The notes under the pieces: model-generated
The model's input: the letters and a program-made list of their open reading frames with translations, nothing else
Told to the model about the DNA's origin: nothing
The model's database searches: none
In this document: positions 40,121-49,283 of the stretch, one piece after another
Layout of the letters: each line of letters begins with the position of its first letter
Position numbering within the stretch: the stretch's first letter is position 1
Position numbers and translations under genes: made by a program
DNA from: CAZCAC01 sp964496575
Lineage (GTDB): Bacteria > Planctomycetota > UBA1135 > GCA-002686595
DNA length: 64,000 bases
Direction of reading: 5' to 3'
Assembly: GCA_964496575.1 (NCBI GenBank)
Contig: CAZCAC010000039.1
Location: 1 to 64,000, forward strand

Positions 40121-42373
40121 ATGTTCTTCTCCCACCTGCTGCCCGCGACTCTTCTGACCCTCGGCGGAACCCACGCCGGGCTCCATCCGGCGACCTCGAA
40201 CCTGTACGTCGAGCTGCCAGACCTGGGCGCGGTGGTCGAGGCGTATCAGGATGCACCCCTGGTCAACTTCCTCCACGACGAGAGGATCCGCATCTTTGTC
40301 GCCAAGATCGCCGGAGAGGATCCCGAGACGTTCAACGTGGATCTTCTGATCGCGGATGGGTTGAACGAGCTGTACCGCGAGATGCCTCCGGAGGCGCTTC
40401 AAGCGCTCGACGTGCTCGCCGGACTCGAGTGGTTCTCGCTGTCTCTATCCGGTGTCGAGCTCGACGGCCTCAGCGAGCTCGTCGCCGCCTCGCAGGGCGA
40501 GATGACACCGGAGTTGAAGGAGCGCATCAGCCGCTTGCAGCTGAAGGTCGTCCTGGACCTGGGCTCGCCCGAGAACGCCGGCGAAGCCTTGAGCCTTCTG
40601 CAACTCGGCGCGAAGGAGACCGATGGTGAGCTACGCAAGGTGGACCTGCTCGTGCCTCCCCTCGTCGCAGAACCCCTCGAAGCCTGGGTGCTCTCCGCAC
40701 CGGATGATTCCGGGTTCGAGGTCTGGGCGATCCAGCTGGGCTCGAGCGTGACGATGGGGGCGGGTATCGGTGCTCTCGATCGTTTCATCGCCGGCGGCCC
40801 GACCTTGGCCGAGAACGAGTCCTACCAGAAGAGTGCCGTCCCCTTCGTCGACGCGGGAGGGACCACGATCGTCGACGCCTACTTCCACTTCGAGGGTCTC
40901 TCCGAGATCGGCAAGCTCCTGGGCATGACCGGGGAGATGCCCGCTCCGATGGTCGAAGCGATCAGCTTCCTGATGCAGACCGCGGCTCCCGGTGGACAGG
41001 TCGAGGCGCGCACGCGTTCCCAGCTGGTCGGCAATCGCTTCATCACCGAGAGCTTCCGCTACGACCACGGCGACGGCGCGACGATCCTCGACATCGCCGG
41101 CAACCAGCCGGTATCACCGGAGTCGTTCCGGATGGTGCCCGAAGATGCTGTCGCCTGCTGGGCGACCACGCTGGACAAGAAGGCGATGCGCGCCTTCCTC
41201 GGTTCCTGTCTCGAAGGGCTGTGCGTCGAGGATCCGGAGCAGTGCCTGGTGCAGATGGAGGAGCAGTACGGCGCACGCCCCGACAAGGACCTCATCGACG
41301 CGCTCGGCGATGAGTACGTCTTCTACACCATGCCGTTCGCCGGCATCGGGATGCCGAAGGTCTTCTGTGCCATCGAGCTGGAGGACCCCGAGTCCTTCGC
41401 CCGCGGCATGGACGGTTTCGGGACCTACCTGGCCGATGTGACCGACGGAGCGGTGGAGTTCCGATCCAAGCCCTACCGCAAGCGGCCCTTCGCCTCCTTC
41501 TCTCCGGGCATGGACCTGACCGAGCTGGCCGGTGGAGGAGCCGCCGGGGTGTTCACCCAGATGACTCCCGCCTTCGTCTCGCTGGCTGCGTCGATCGGTG
41601 TTCTCGAGGACCGCGCGGTGATCTCGCTCTCCAGCATGTACACCAAGCGAGAGATGAAGCGGTTGATGAGAGGCGAGGGGGGAATGCATCCGCTCACGTC
41701 GAGTCAGAACGAGATTCCCGAGGGGGCGACCTCCTACGGGACCACCGATTGGGGGACGATCCTCGCCGGAGTGTACGACGCGATCGCCGGCTTCATCCCG
41801 CTCATCCAGCAGGCCGCCGGCGGGGAGCTTCCCTTCGGAGCGGAGGACCTGCCGTCCAGCGTGATATTCAAGGAGTACTTCCGCCCGACAGTCACTTACG
41901 GCACCAAGGTCGAAGGTGGAGTGTACGCGTACAACGAAGCCTCGTTCGGTCCGGAGATACCGGCTGCGGCTAGCGCCGCGCTTCTGACCGGAGCAATCGT
42001 CGCCGCCATCCATCTGGAGGAGGCGAATGAGATGAAGGTCCGCGAGGCTCCGGCCGCACCAGGCGGACCGGAAGCCGGTCTGGCGACCACGCCGAGGCAG
42101 GTGACGATCGACGCCCTCCGCGAGACGAAGATCTCGATCATCGTCTACAAGAGTGATCAGGATCGATACCCCGATGCTCTCACCGACCTTCTCGATCCGA
42201 CGGACAAGTTCTCCGGCGGTTTCTTCCAGGACTCGAAGGTGCCCGAGGACGGTTGGGGCAACCAGGTGAACTACTCCCTGTCGAAGGGCGGTAGCTCTTT
42301 CCGGATCTGGTCCTCCGGCCCCGATGGCATCAATCAGAACGGCGACGGGGACGACGTCATCCTGAGCAAGTAA
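40121..42373 (+). CDS. Large secreted protein with a C-terminal GspG-like pseudopilin domain
   Basis: A signal peptide (MFFSHLLPATLLTLGGTHAG) leads into a 600-residue region of alternating alpha/beta that I do not recognise; it recalls DUF3352-type proteins. Near residue 615 a single hydrophobic stretch (AAASAALLTGAIVAAIHLEE) precedes a domain with DRYPDALTDLLDP, GGFFQDSKVPEDGWGNQVNY and a Ca-site-like DGINQNGDGDDVIL ending, which closely resembles the C-terminal domain of GspG major pseudopilins. A pseudopilin tail on a secreted chain is unusual. The gene follows 38607-40088 after 32 bases and is probably cotranscribed. Start ATG 40121. Confidence 0.7.
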   Translation: MFFSHLLPATLLTLGGTHAGLHPATSNLYVELPDLGAVVEAYQDAPLVNFLHDERIRIFVAKIAGEDPETFNVDLLIADGLNELYREMPPEALQALDVLAGLEWFSLSLSGVELDGLSELVAASQGEMTPELKERISRLQLKVVLDLGSPENAGEALSLLQLGAKETDGELRKVDLLVPPLVAEPLEAWVLSAPDDSGFEVWAIQLGSSVTMGAGIGALDRFIAGGPTLAENESYQKSAVPFVDAGGTTIVDAYFHFEGLSEIGKLLGMTGEMPAPMVEAISFLMQTAAPGGQVEARTRSQLVGNRFITESFRYDHGDGATILDIAGNQPVSPESFRMVPEDAVACWATTLDKKAMRAFLGSCLEGLCVEDPEQCLVQMEEQYGARPDKDLIDALGDEYVFYTMPFAGIGMPKVFCAIELEDPESFARGMDGFGTYLADVTDGAVEFRSKPYRKRPFASFSPGMDLTELAGGGAAGVFTQMTPAFVSLAASIGVLEDRAVISLSSMYTKREMKRLMRGEGGMHPLTSSQNEIPEGATSYGTTDWGTILAGVYDAIAGFIPLIQQAAGGELPFGAEDLPSSVIFKEYFRPTVTYGTKVEGGVYAYNEASFGPEIPAAASAALLTGAIVAAIHLEEANEMKVREAPAAPGGPEAGLATTPRQVTIDALRETKISIIVYKSDQDRYPDALTDLLDPTDKFSGGFFQDSKVPEDGWGNQVNYSLSKGGSSFRIWSSGPDGINQNGDGDDVILSK

Positions 42374-42427
42374 GGACGGGTCCTGATACCGTATGGCGGG
42401 CAGGCTCCAGCCCTGCTTCCCTTCGCG

Positions 42428-43153
42428 GTGTCCTCTCCACACGATCCCGACTCCCGGCGAGAACGCCCGGCGCGCAAGGCGTTCCGGATCGCCCGACGGA
42501 ACCTGGCCAAGGCCGTCCTCCGCCAGGTCGGCCCCGGTTTGTTGCGCCTGCTGGCGAGCACCTGGAAGGTCCAGGTGCTGGGCGAAGAAGAGCTGGAGGC
42601 CGCGCGCGGCGAGGGTGGTGGGCACTTCATGTCGTTGTGGCACGGCCGCATGCTGGTCGCCCTGCCTCACCACGCGAGGCGCGACTGGGTGGTGCTCGTC
42701 TCACCGAGTGACGACGGCGACATCTCCGAACACCTGCTCGAACGATTCGGCTACCAGGTGATCCGCGGTTCTTCGAGCCGCACGGGAGCGCGCGCCTTGC
42801 GGGAGATGCTCGCGGTCCTGCGCGAGGGCAAGGTCCTGACGATCACTCCCGACGGACCACGCGGCCCTCGCCACTCGATGAACCCCGGCCTCGCCTGGAT
42901 GTCACGCGCGACGGGCTACGCCGTCGTGCCGTGCGGCTTCGTCTGCCATCCCGCGTGGCAGGCCCGCAGCTGGGATCGTTTCACCTTGCCGCGAGCTCGC
43001 GCGCGGGTGGCGCTGGTGTACGAGCAGCCGGTGCGCGTCCCTCGCGAGGCGGACCAGGCGATGATGGACGCCGCCACCGACCAGATCCGCGAGCGGATGA
43101 TCCTGGCCGAGCGCCGGGGCTTCGAGCACCTGGGCGTGGAGGTCGACTGGTGA
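42428..43153 (+). CDS. DUF374-type lysophospholipid acyltransferase family protein
   Basis: The protein has the DUF374 pattern MSLWHGRMLVALPHHARRDW, VVLVSPSDDGDISEHLLERF, GSSSRTGARALREMLAVLRE, TITPDGPRGPR and WDRFTLPRARARVAL. The TPDGPRGPR motif is the family's acyltransferase-like hallmark. Members are thought to acylate lipids or LPS precursors. The GTG start at 42428 gives 241 residues; no ATG is available nearer the domain. It overlaps the DUF72 gene by four bases. Confidence 0.82.
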   Translation: MSSPHDPDSRRERPARKAFRIARRNLAKAVLRQVGPGLLRLLASTWKVQVLGEEELEAARGEGGGHFMSLWHGRMLVALPHHARRDWVVLVSPSDDGDISEHLLERFGYQVIRGSSSRTGARALREMLAVLREGKVLTITPDGPRGPRHSMNPGLAWMSRATGYAVVPCGFVCHPAWQARSWDRFTLPRARARVALVYEQPVRVPREADQAMMDAATDQIRERMILAERRGFEHLGVEVDW

Positions 43154-44031
43154 TTCGCGTCGGTCCCGCCGGGTGGTCCTACGCCGACTGGGAGGGAATC
43201 GTCTACCCGCGCCCCCGGCCGAAGGGGTTCCACCCCCTGGCTCACCTCCTGCCCTTCGTCGACTGCGTCGAGGTGAACGGCACTTTCTACGGGCTCCCGC
43301 GCGCGGAGTACGTGGCGCGCTGGGCGGAGATCGTCGGCGAGAAGGAGGGGTTCCAGCTCCTGGCGAAGCTCCACCAGGAATTCACCCACGCCCCGCCCCT
43401 CTCGGAGAGCTCCTTCGCGGCGCGAGCCTCGGCCTTCCTCGCCGGGCTCGACCCGCTGGTGCGGTCGGGGCGGTTCGGAGCGCTTCTCCTCCAGTTCCCG
43501 CTGGGTTTCACTCGGAACCGGGCGAACGAGGAGCGTCTCGATCGTCTGGCGGAGGCCTTCGGCCATCTTCCCCTGGCGGTCGAGCTGCGACACCGGAGCT
43601 GGTTCGAGCCCCCGATCCTCGCCGATCTGCGCCGGCGGGAGATGTCCCTGCTGCACATCGACCTGCCCGCCGCGGCGGACCACCCCCCCGACTGGTTCGA
43701 ATCGACGGGACCGATCGGATACCTGCGCCTCCACGGCCGCAACGCGGCGACGTGGTTCGCCAGAGGGGTGGGCCGGGACCAGCGCTACGACTACCTCTAC
43801 CCCCCGGCGGAGCTCGACACCCTGGTCGAGAAGGCGCAGCGCCTGGCCCGGGAGCACGATGAGACCTACGTGATCACCAACAACCACTTCGAGGGGCAGG
43901 CGGTGGCCAACGCCCTGGAGATCCGCGCCCGCCTCGCCGGGGCTCCGGTGGCGGCACCGGCCACGCTTGTGGCGCGCTACCCTCACCTGGATGGGTGCAC
44001 CCGGGTCTCCGGCCAGCAGTCGCTCTTCTAG
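43150..44031 (+). CDS. DUF72 domain protein (YecE-like)
   Basis: The fold is a TIM-barrel of the DUF72 family: GPAGWSYADWEGIVYP at the N-terminus, the FVDCVEVNGTFYGLP segment, LAVELRHRSWFEP and TYVITNNHFEGQAV at the C-terminus. The biochemical role is unresolved; links to thiol, DNA repair or radical chemistry are speculative. The start GTG 43150 overlaps the TGA of the acyltransferase (GTGA). 293 residues, within the family's usual range of 240-300. Confidence 0.83.
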   Translation: MIRVGPAGWSYADWEGIVYPRPRPKGFHPLAHLLPFVDCVEVNGTFYGLPRAEYVARWAEIVGEKEGFQLLAKLHQEFTHAPPLSESSFAARASAFLAGLDPLVRSGRFGALLLQFPLGFTRNRANEERLDRLAEAFGHLPLAVELRHRSWFEPPILADLRRREMSLLHIDLPAAADHPPDWFESTGPIGYLRLHGRNAATWFARGVGRDQRYDYLYPPAELDTLVEKAQRLAREHDETYVITNNHFEGQAVANALEIRARLAGAPVAAPATLVARYPHLDGCTRVSGQQSLF

Positions 44032-44043
44032 CCGTAAGTCCTG

Positions 44044-44949
44044 CTAGAAACCGAAGTTGATGCCGAGGAAGAGCATCGCGCCCTCGGGGCGGTTGAAGGC
44101 GTTGAACTCCATGATGGCTCGTGCCCGGAAGTCGCCCTTCCACTGCGGCAGCGCGTAGCGCACCTCGCCCCCCGCCGCCGCGGTCCCGTAGAAACCCTGG
44201 TCGCCGTTCCCGTCGGCTCCCTTCTCGGAGCTCGTCTGCCAGACGGCGTACCCCACCAGCCCGGCGTTCCAGCGCTCGTTCAGGTGCTTGCCGACCGCCC
44301 AGTCGATGGTGACGTTCTGTCCGGGGGTCAGGTCGGCGCCCTGCATCGAGCCGTGCAGCTCGTAGCGACCGAGCACGGAGATGTGCCAGTCGCGCTTGGC
44401 GCTGGTGTAAGCGGTGACCCCCATGGAGGCCTGATGGGTGGTGAAGCCCTTGCCGTGGCCGTCGTTGCGCTCGTAGGTGAACTCCCCGGAGTCGAGCCAG
44501 AACCCGTAGCTGAGGTGAAAATAGTGCCTGTTTCCCTCCCAGTAGAGGGCCATCGGCTCGAGCAGGATGTCGCCGATGTTGAAACCGGTGGTGCTCAGGG
44601 CGGTCGAGTAGGGGTTGTTCTCGCTGTTGGTGATCGGGACCCGGGCCCGCATCACCCAGTTCCCGCCGAGGAGCAACCAGGGGCTCTTCCAGGTCAGCGT
44701 GCTGTGGTTGGAGACGCTCGTGATCTCCCCCGGAATCGCCGCCGAGTCGCCGTGGCGGTCGCGCTGGCTGCCCGAGTGGTAGACGACGGTGGCGTTCTCG
44801 TAGCTGAGGCCCAGCGGAGGGGGAACCGAGGACTCCAGCCCGTAGTAGCCGGGGATCGCGTGTCCGGTGCGGAGCTGGGCGGACGCGGAGGCCTGGAGGG
44901 CGAGGAGGGCCGCCGCGAGGACGCCGGCTCGTCGGAGGGTCAGGAACAT
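44044..44949 (-). CDS. Phenol-degradation MetA-like outer membrane protein
   Basis: The 301-residue protein has a signal peptide (MFLTLRRAGVLAAALLALQA, cleaved near ASAQ) and a beta-rich body ending in FLGINFGF with the terminal aromatic typical of outer-membrane beta-barrels. Segments such as GGNWVMRARVPITN and LSYGFWLDSGEFTY resemble the MetA-pathway phenol family of outer-membrane transporters. Substrate is unknown. Start ATG 44949 was chosen for its signal peptide; an upstream start would add 48 unconserved residues. The gene ends close to the convergent DUF72 gene. Confidence 0.7.
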   Translation of the reverse strand: MFLTLRRAGVLAAALLALQASASAQLRTGHAIPGYYGLESSVPPPLGLSYENATVVYHSGSQRDRHGDSAAIPGEITSVSNHSTLTWKSPWLLLGGNWVMRARVPITNSENNPYSTALSTTGFNIGDILLEPMALYWEGNRHYFHLSYGFWLDSGEFTYERNDGHGKGFTTHQASMGVTAYTSAKRDWHISVLGRYELHGSMQGADLTPGQNVTIDWAVGKHLNERWNAGLVGYAVWQTSSEKGADGNGDQGFYGTAAAGGEVRYALPQWKGDFRARAIMEFNAFNRPEGAMLFLGINFGF

Positions 44950-45060
44950 TGGAGCTCTTGATCGGAGAGGGACGGGCGACCGACGGCCGGTCCGCGGCCG
45001 CCATCTGGCCGGGCCCCGATCGTACTGAGCGCCATCGTCATGGTCGTCCGGCCCCGGGCC

Positions 45061-45121
45061 AAAAATGACCACATTCGGGGTGGCCGGCCGCAATCGTGTC
45101 GCCAGCCCCGGAAGTGGTCAT
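45061..45121 (-). terminator. Strong intrinsic terminator of cstA
   Basis: A long imperfect stem starts with GTGGTCAT at 45114-45121 and ends with ATGACCAC at 45065-45072, followed on the minus strand by TTTTT. It overlaps the cstA stop codon. Stem plus T-run make a convincing rho-independent terminator. Confidence 0.75.
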
Positions 45122-46842
45122 CCCTCCGTCACCCCCGGCGGGCCACTCGGCCCCCGGCGCCAGGCGAGGGCCCCCTCCAGCGCGACCCAGACGGTGAGCA
45201 CCGCGATCACCCCGCCAACGCCGCTCAGCATCCACTTGCCGAGAGCGAGGTCGCGCGTCACCTGCACGACCATCGCCGAGATGGTGATGATCATGACGAT
45301 CACCGCGGGGAGGGCGAAAGCGACCGTCCGCCGCCCGAGCGTCCGCAGGTAGAGCGCACAGATCAACAAGGTGAAGGCGGCCAGTACCTGGTTCGTCGCA
45401 CCGAATACTGGCCACAGGCTCTTCGCTCCCTGCTCGTAGTCCGCGTAGATCAAGACCAGCACCGAGCCGCACGCGATCGCTCCCCCGAACCAGCGGTTCT
45501 TCAGCGGCTTGATGCGGTACACCTCACCGAGCTCGGCCAGCACGAAGCGCTGGATGCGCAACGCGGTGTCGAGGCTGGTCGCCGCGAAGGAGATGATCAG
45601 CACGGCGACGATCGTCATGCCGACCGGTTCGGGGATGCCGAGCTCGGAGAGGAACCCCGCCGAGCCGTTGACAAACGCTCTCAAGGCCTGGCCGACCTGT
45701 GGCAGCGGCAACTGCCCGTCGACGCTGCTGCCGACGATCGACGTGTGCAGGAAGTCCCAGGCGTGCACGTGCTCGTGTCCCGCCCACAGGCCGCACGCCA
45801 CGGCCATGGTGGCGAGGATCGCGAGCGACGCCTCGGCGAGCATCGCGCCGTATCCGATCGGGCGAGCGTCGGTGGCCCGGCCCAGCTGCTTGCTGGTCGT
45901 GCCTGAACTCACCAGCCCGTGGAAGCCGGAGATCGCACCGCAAGCGATGGTGACGAAGAGCAGCGGGAAGATCATCGGCAACGCGCTGAGATCACCGACC
46001 GCAGGCGCGATGAAGCTCGGCCCCGCGATGAAGAACCCGATGTACAGCGCACCGAGCCCGACGATCAGCTTGTGGCTGTTGATCAGGTCACGGGGCTGCA
46101 GCAGGAACCATACGGGCAGACTGCTGGCCACGAAGGCGTAGACCATCAGCCCGACCAACCAGAAGTCCTTCGACAGGAAGATCGATCCTTCCTCGGGTAC
46201 CCAGAGCCGCCCCGACGCCGTGCCGAAGATCAACACATAGGAGATGATGAGCACCGCGATCGACGGCCACATCAACGAACGATTCGCCTTGTATCCCCAC
46301 CAGCCGATGGCCATGGCGATGACGATCTCGAGGTTGACCGGCAGGATGCTCGCCGGATACGCGACGAAGAGCCCCGCGATCGCAAAGGCGAATACCGCCC
46401 CGACCAGCCAGATCAGGAAGAAGATGATCAGGAGGAACAGGACTCGCGAACGTGGACCGATGAAGCGATCGGCGAGGTTGCCCATCGTCTGTCCCTGGTG
46501 ACGGACCGACAGCACCAGCGCGCCAAAGTCGTGCGTCGCGCCCATGAAGATCACTCCGACGACGATCCACAGAAGCGCGGGGCCCCAGCCCCAGACGATC
46601 GCCATCGCCGGCCCCAGGATCGGGGCGGCACCGGCGATCGAGGAGAAGTGATGACCCCAGAGCACCGACGCCTTGGTCGGGACGTAGTCGATGCCGTCTT
46701 CCTTCTCCCGGGAAGGCACGGGCTCGTCTCGCTGGAGGCGGAGGACCCGGTGGGCCAGGTGACGGGAGTAGAACAGGTAACCGACGAGCAGGGCACCCAG
46801 ACAGATACAGGTTACGAGGACGGCTGACATGGGCCTCAGCAT
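45118..46842 (-). CDS. cstA: Carbon starvation CstA-family membrane protein
   Basis: CstA-family proteins are large polytopic membrane proteins implicated in peptide or pyruvate uptake. The sequence has the family hallmarks: GHHFSSIAGAAPILGPAMAI, GVIFMGATHDFGALVLSVRH, IACGAISGFHGLVSSGTTSK and FAATSLDTALRIQRF, with about 14-16 membrane segments. It is 574 residues, shorter than the roughly 700-residue E. coli protein and nearer to the shorter CstA group. Start ATG 46842 or 46830 are both possible. No btsSR-type regulator is nearby. Confidence 0.9.
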   Translation of the reverse strand: MLRPMSAVLVTCICLGALLVGYLFYSRHLAHRVLRLQRDEPVPSREKEDGIDYVPTKASVLWGHHFSSIAGAAPILGPAMAIVWGWGPALLWIVVGVIFMGATHDFGALVLSVRHQGQTMGNLADRFIGPRSRVLFLLIIFFLIWLVGAVFAFAIAGLFVAYPASILPVNLEIVIAMAIGWWGYKANRSLMWPSIAVLIISYVLIFGTASGRLWVPEEGSIFLSKDFWLVGLMVYAFVASSLPVWFLLQPRDLINSHKLIVGLGALYIGFFIAGPSFIAPAVGDLSALPMIFPLLFVTIACGAISGFHGLVSSGTTSKQLGRATDARPIGYGAMLAEASLAILATMAVACGLWAGHEHVHAWDFLHTSIVGSSVDGQLPLPQVGQALRAFVNGSAGFLSELGIPEPVGMTIVAVLIISFAATSLDTALRIQRFVLAELGEVYRIKPLKNRWFGGAIACGSVLVLIYADYEQGAKSLWPVFGATNQVLAAFTLLICALYLRTLGRRTVAFALPAVIVMIITISAMVVQVTRDLALGKWMLSGVGGVIAVLTVWVALEGALAWRRGPSGPPGVTEG

Positions 46843-46904
46843 ACCTCGACCCGGGTAGCGGATCGATTCCGACGAAGCTCTTGGAACGTCCCGCGGCCGG
46901 ACCT

Positions 46905-48323
46905 CTAACGCGTTCCGGTCAGGTTCTCCACCAGGTCGATCTTGGTGATCAGACCTTTCAAGCGCTGGGCGTCGTCCACGACGATTCCGACCTCGCCCCG
47001 GCCGAAGACCTCCAGGAGCCGGCCGGCATCCTCATGCTCGTTGAGCGTATTGACGCTGCGGAACATCACCTCGGCCACCGCGGAATCGAGCGTGGCGTGT
47101 CCCTCGACGATGCGCGCGAGCAGATCGGACTCGGTGATGATGCCGACCAGCCGATCCTCGTCGACCACCGGGAGTTGACTGATGCCGTGTTCCTTCATCC
47201 GCAGCACCGAGTTGGAGACGGTGTCGGAGCTGGTCGCGATGATGAGATCCCGCTGGGGCAACTTGAGCAGGACGTCGCCGACCGTGCTCGACTCCCATCC
47301 CGCTTCGGTGAAGCCGTTCTCCTTCATCCAGGACTCATCGAGGAACTTGGTCATGTAGTTCCGGATCGAGTCGGGCAAGAGGGTGACCACGCGCTTGTCG
47401 GGTCCGTACTTCTTGGCGATCTGGATCGAAGCCCACACCGCCGCGCCGGAGCTGCCTCCGCACAACAACCCTTCCTGACGGATCAAGCGACGTGCCATGA
47501 GGAAGGACTCGCGATCTTCAGTCTTGATCCACTCGTCGACCGTGTCGAGGTCCAGTACGTCGGGGATGAAGTCGTAACCGATCCCTTCGACCTTGTACGA
47601 GGAGATCTCCTCCGGTCCAGCGAGGATCGACCCGACCGGATCCACGCCGACGATGCGGACGTTGGGCAACTTCTCCTTCAAGGCCCGCGAGACCCCGGTA
47701 ATCGTCCCGCCGGTCCCCGCGGGGACGACGCAGATGTCGAGCTCGCCACCGCATTGCTCGAGAATCTCGCGACCGGTGTTCTCGTAGTGCGCGTCGGGGT
47801 TGTCGGCGTTCCCGTACTGGTCGAGGATGTGGGCGCGGTCGAGGATGTCGCGCAGTTGCTCCGCGACCGAGATATGGCTGTCTGGTGCATCGTAGGCCGC
47901 TTCCGTCGGCGTGCGGATGATCTCGGAGCCGAGCGCTTCGAGCGTGACCTGCTTCTCACGACTCATCTTCTCCGGCATGGTGATGATCATCCGATACCCG
48001 TAGACCGCCGCGGCCATCGCCAGACCAATCCCCGTGTTTCCGCTGGTCGGTTCGATCAGCGTGTCCCCGGGCTTGATACGTCCCGATGCCTGAGCTTCCT
48101 CGAGCATCCTTCGCCCGATCCGGTCCTTCAGCGATCCTCCCGGGTTCAAGTACTCGCACTTGACCAGAATCTCGCAGCCGGTCTCACGACCGACGCGACG
48201 TAAGCGGACCATGGGGGTGTTACCGACGGCCTCGAGGATGGAATCGAAGATCTGGCCCACTATCTGCTCCGTGAACGGCGTTCTTTCGAAGGGGCACCGT
48301 GGTGGCCCCGGGGGAGCCAGCAT
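46905..48323 (-). CDS. Cystathionine beta-synthase-type PLP enzyme with CBS pair
   Basis: The fold type II PLP domain (about 20-360) contains the PLP lysine Lys66 (NPGGSLKDR), the substrate loop EPTSGNTGIGLAM and the Gly-rich PAGTGGTITGVSR. The C-terminal 120 residues are two CBS domains (a Bateman unit), for example DRLVGIITESDLL and QRLKGLITKIDL. Such enzymes make cystathionine or cysteine; CBS domains bind adenosyl ligands. Two starts are possible: ATG 48323 (GAGG seven bases upstream, used here) and GTG 48260 (GGAG six bases upstream), which drops 21 residues. Confidence 0.85.
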   Translation of the reverse strand: MLAPPGPPRCPFERTPFTEQIVGQIFDSILEAVGNTPMVRLRRVGRETGCEILVKCEYLNPGGSLKDRIGRRMLEEAQASGRIKPGDTLIEPTSGNTGIGLAMAAAVYGYRMIITMPEKMSREKQVTLEALGSEIIRTPTEAAYDAPDSHISVAEQLRDILDRAHILDQYGNADNPDAHYENTGREILEQCGGELDICVVPAGTGGTITGVSRALKEKLPNVRIVGVDPVGSILAGPEEISSYKVEGIGYDFIPDVLDLDTVDEWIKTEDRESFLMARRLIRQEGLLCGGSSGAAVWASIQIAKKYGPDKRVVTLLPDSIRNYMTKFLDESWMKENGFTEAGWESSTVGDVLLKLPQRDLIIATSSDTVSNSVLRMKEHGISQLPVVDEDRLVGIITESDLLARIVEGHATLDSAVAEVMFRSVNTLNEHEDAGRLLEVFGRGEVGIVVDDAQRLKGLITKIDLVENLTGTR

Positions 48324-48380
48324 TCTATTTCCTCGAGGGCGCAGGTGCAGCCCCGCAGCGGGCCATGTCAGAATCGCGCC

Positions 48381-49283
48381 GTGAGTCAAGAAACCCTGGT
48401 CATCGTGATCCCGCCCGCGGATCATCCCGCGCTGCAAGAGCGCATCGGCGCCGGTAGCTTCGAGCACCGCTCCGTGCCCCACGCGATCTTCAGCGTCAAG
48501 GGGGAGGGCGTGGTCGCCACGCTCTACAAGTCGGGAAAGCTGGTCGTGCAGGGTCAGGATCCCTCTCTGTTCGTCGCGCGCTTCGCCGGCGAGGGCCTCG
48601 AGCCCCCTCGCGCGAGCTCCGAGACCGAGCGCTCGACCCACCCCGCCACCACGAACATCGTCACCATCGGCAGTGACGAGTGCGGCAAGGGGGACTACTT
48701 CGGCGCGCTGGTGGTCGCGGCCGTGCGTCTCGAGCCCGCCGCGATCCCCGACCTCCGCGCCGCCGGAGTGACCGACAGCAAGAAGATCGCCGACCCTCGT
48801 GCTCTCCAGCTCGGCGCCTGGCTGCGCACGGAGCTCACCCACGCGATCCGTTTCCTCGACCCCGTCGACTACAACCCCGCCTGGAAGGCGAAGGGCCTGC
48901 ACACGGTGCTCTCCGACCTCCACGCCCAGGCGATCCGGGAGCTGGCCACGCCCGGCGACCGGGTGGTGATCGATCAGTTCTCGAAGAAGGACCAGATCGG
49001 TCCGGCGCTCTCCGACCTGGAGCTGGCCATCGAGCAGCGACCGCGAGCGGAATCGGAGCCGGCCGTCGCCGCGGCGAGCGTGATCGCACGCTCGGAGTTC
49101 CTGATCCGGTTGCACGAGCTGGGCGATCGCTTCGACGTGCACCTGCCCAAGGGGGCCGCCGCGCAGGTCGACGAGGCCGGCGCCGAGTTCGTACGCAGCC
49201 ACGGAGTCGAGGCCCTGGCCGAGGTCGCCAAGGTGCACTTCAAGAACACCGAGAAGGTCCGCTCGCGGCTGGGGATGTCGTGA
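48381..49283 (+). CDS. rnhC: Ribonuclease HIII
   Basis: RNase HIII removes RNA from RNA-DNA hybrids. The N-terminal TBP-like domain (about 1-80, GVVATLYKSGKLVVQGQD) distinguishes it from RNase HII, and the catalytic domain begins GSDECGKGDYFGALVVAA with the first acidic residues, followed by VTDSKKI and the later Asp/Glu set. Length (300 residues) is typical. The start GTG 48381 is chosen by alignment of the N-domain; GTG 48345 has a better ribosome site but adds unconserved residues. dapF overlaps its end. Confidence 0.9.
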   Translation: MSQETLVIVIPPADHPALQERIGAGSFEHRSVPHAIFSVKGEGVVATLYKSGKLVVQGQDPSLFVARFAGEGLEPPRASSETERSTHPATTNIVTIGSDECGKGDYFGALVVAAVRLEPAAIPDLRAAGVTDSKKIADPRALQLGAWLRTELTHAIRFLDPVDYNPAWKAKGLHTVLSDLHAQAIRELATPGDRVVIDQFSKKDQIGPALSDLELAIEQRPRAESEPAVAAASVIARSEFLIRLHELGDRFDVHLPKGAAAQVDEAGAEFVRSHGVEALAEVAKVHFKNTEKVRSRLGMS

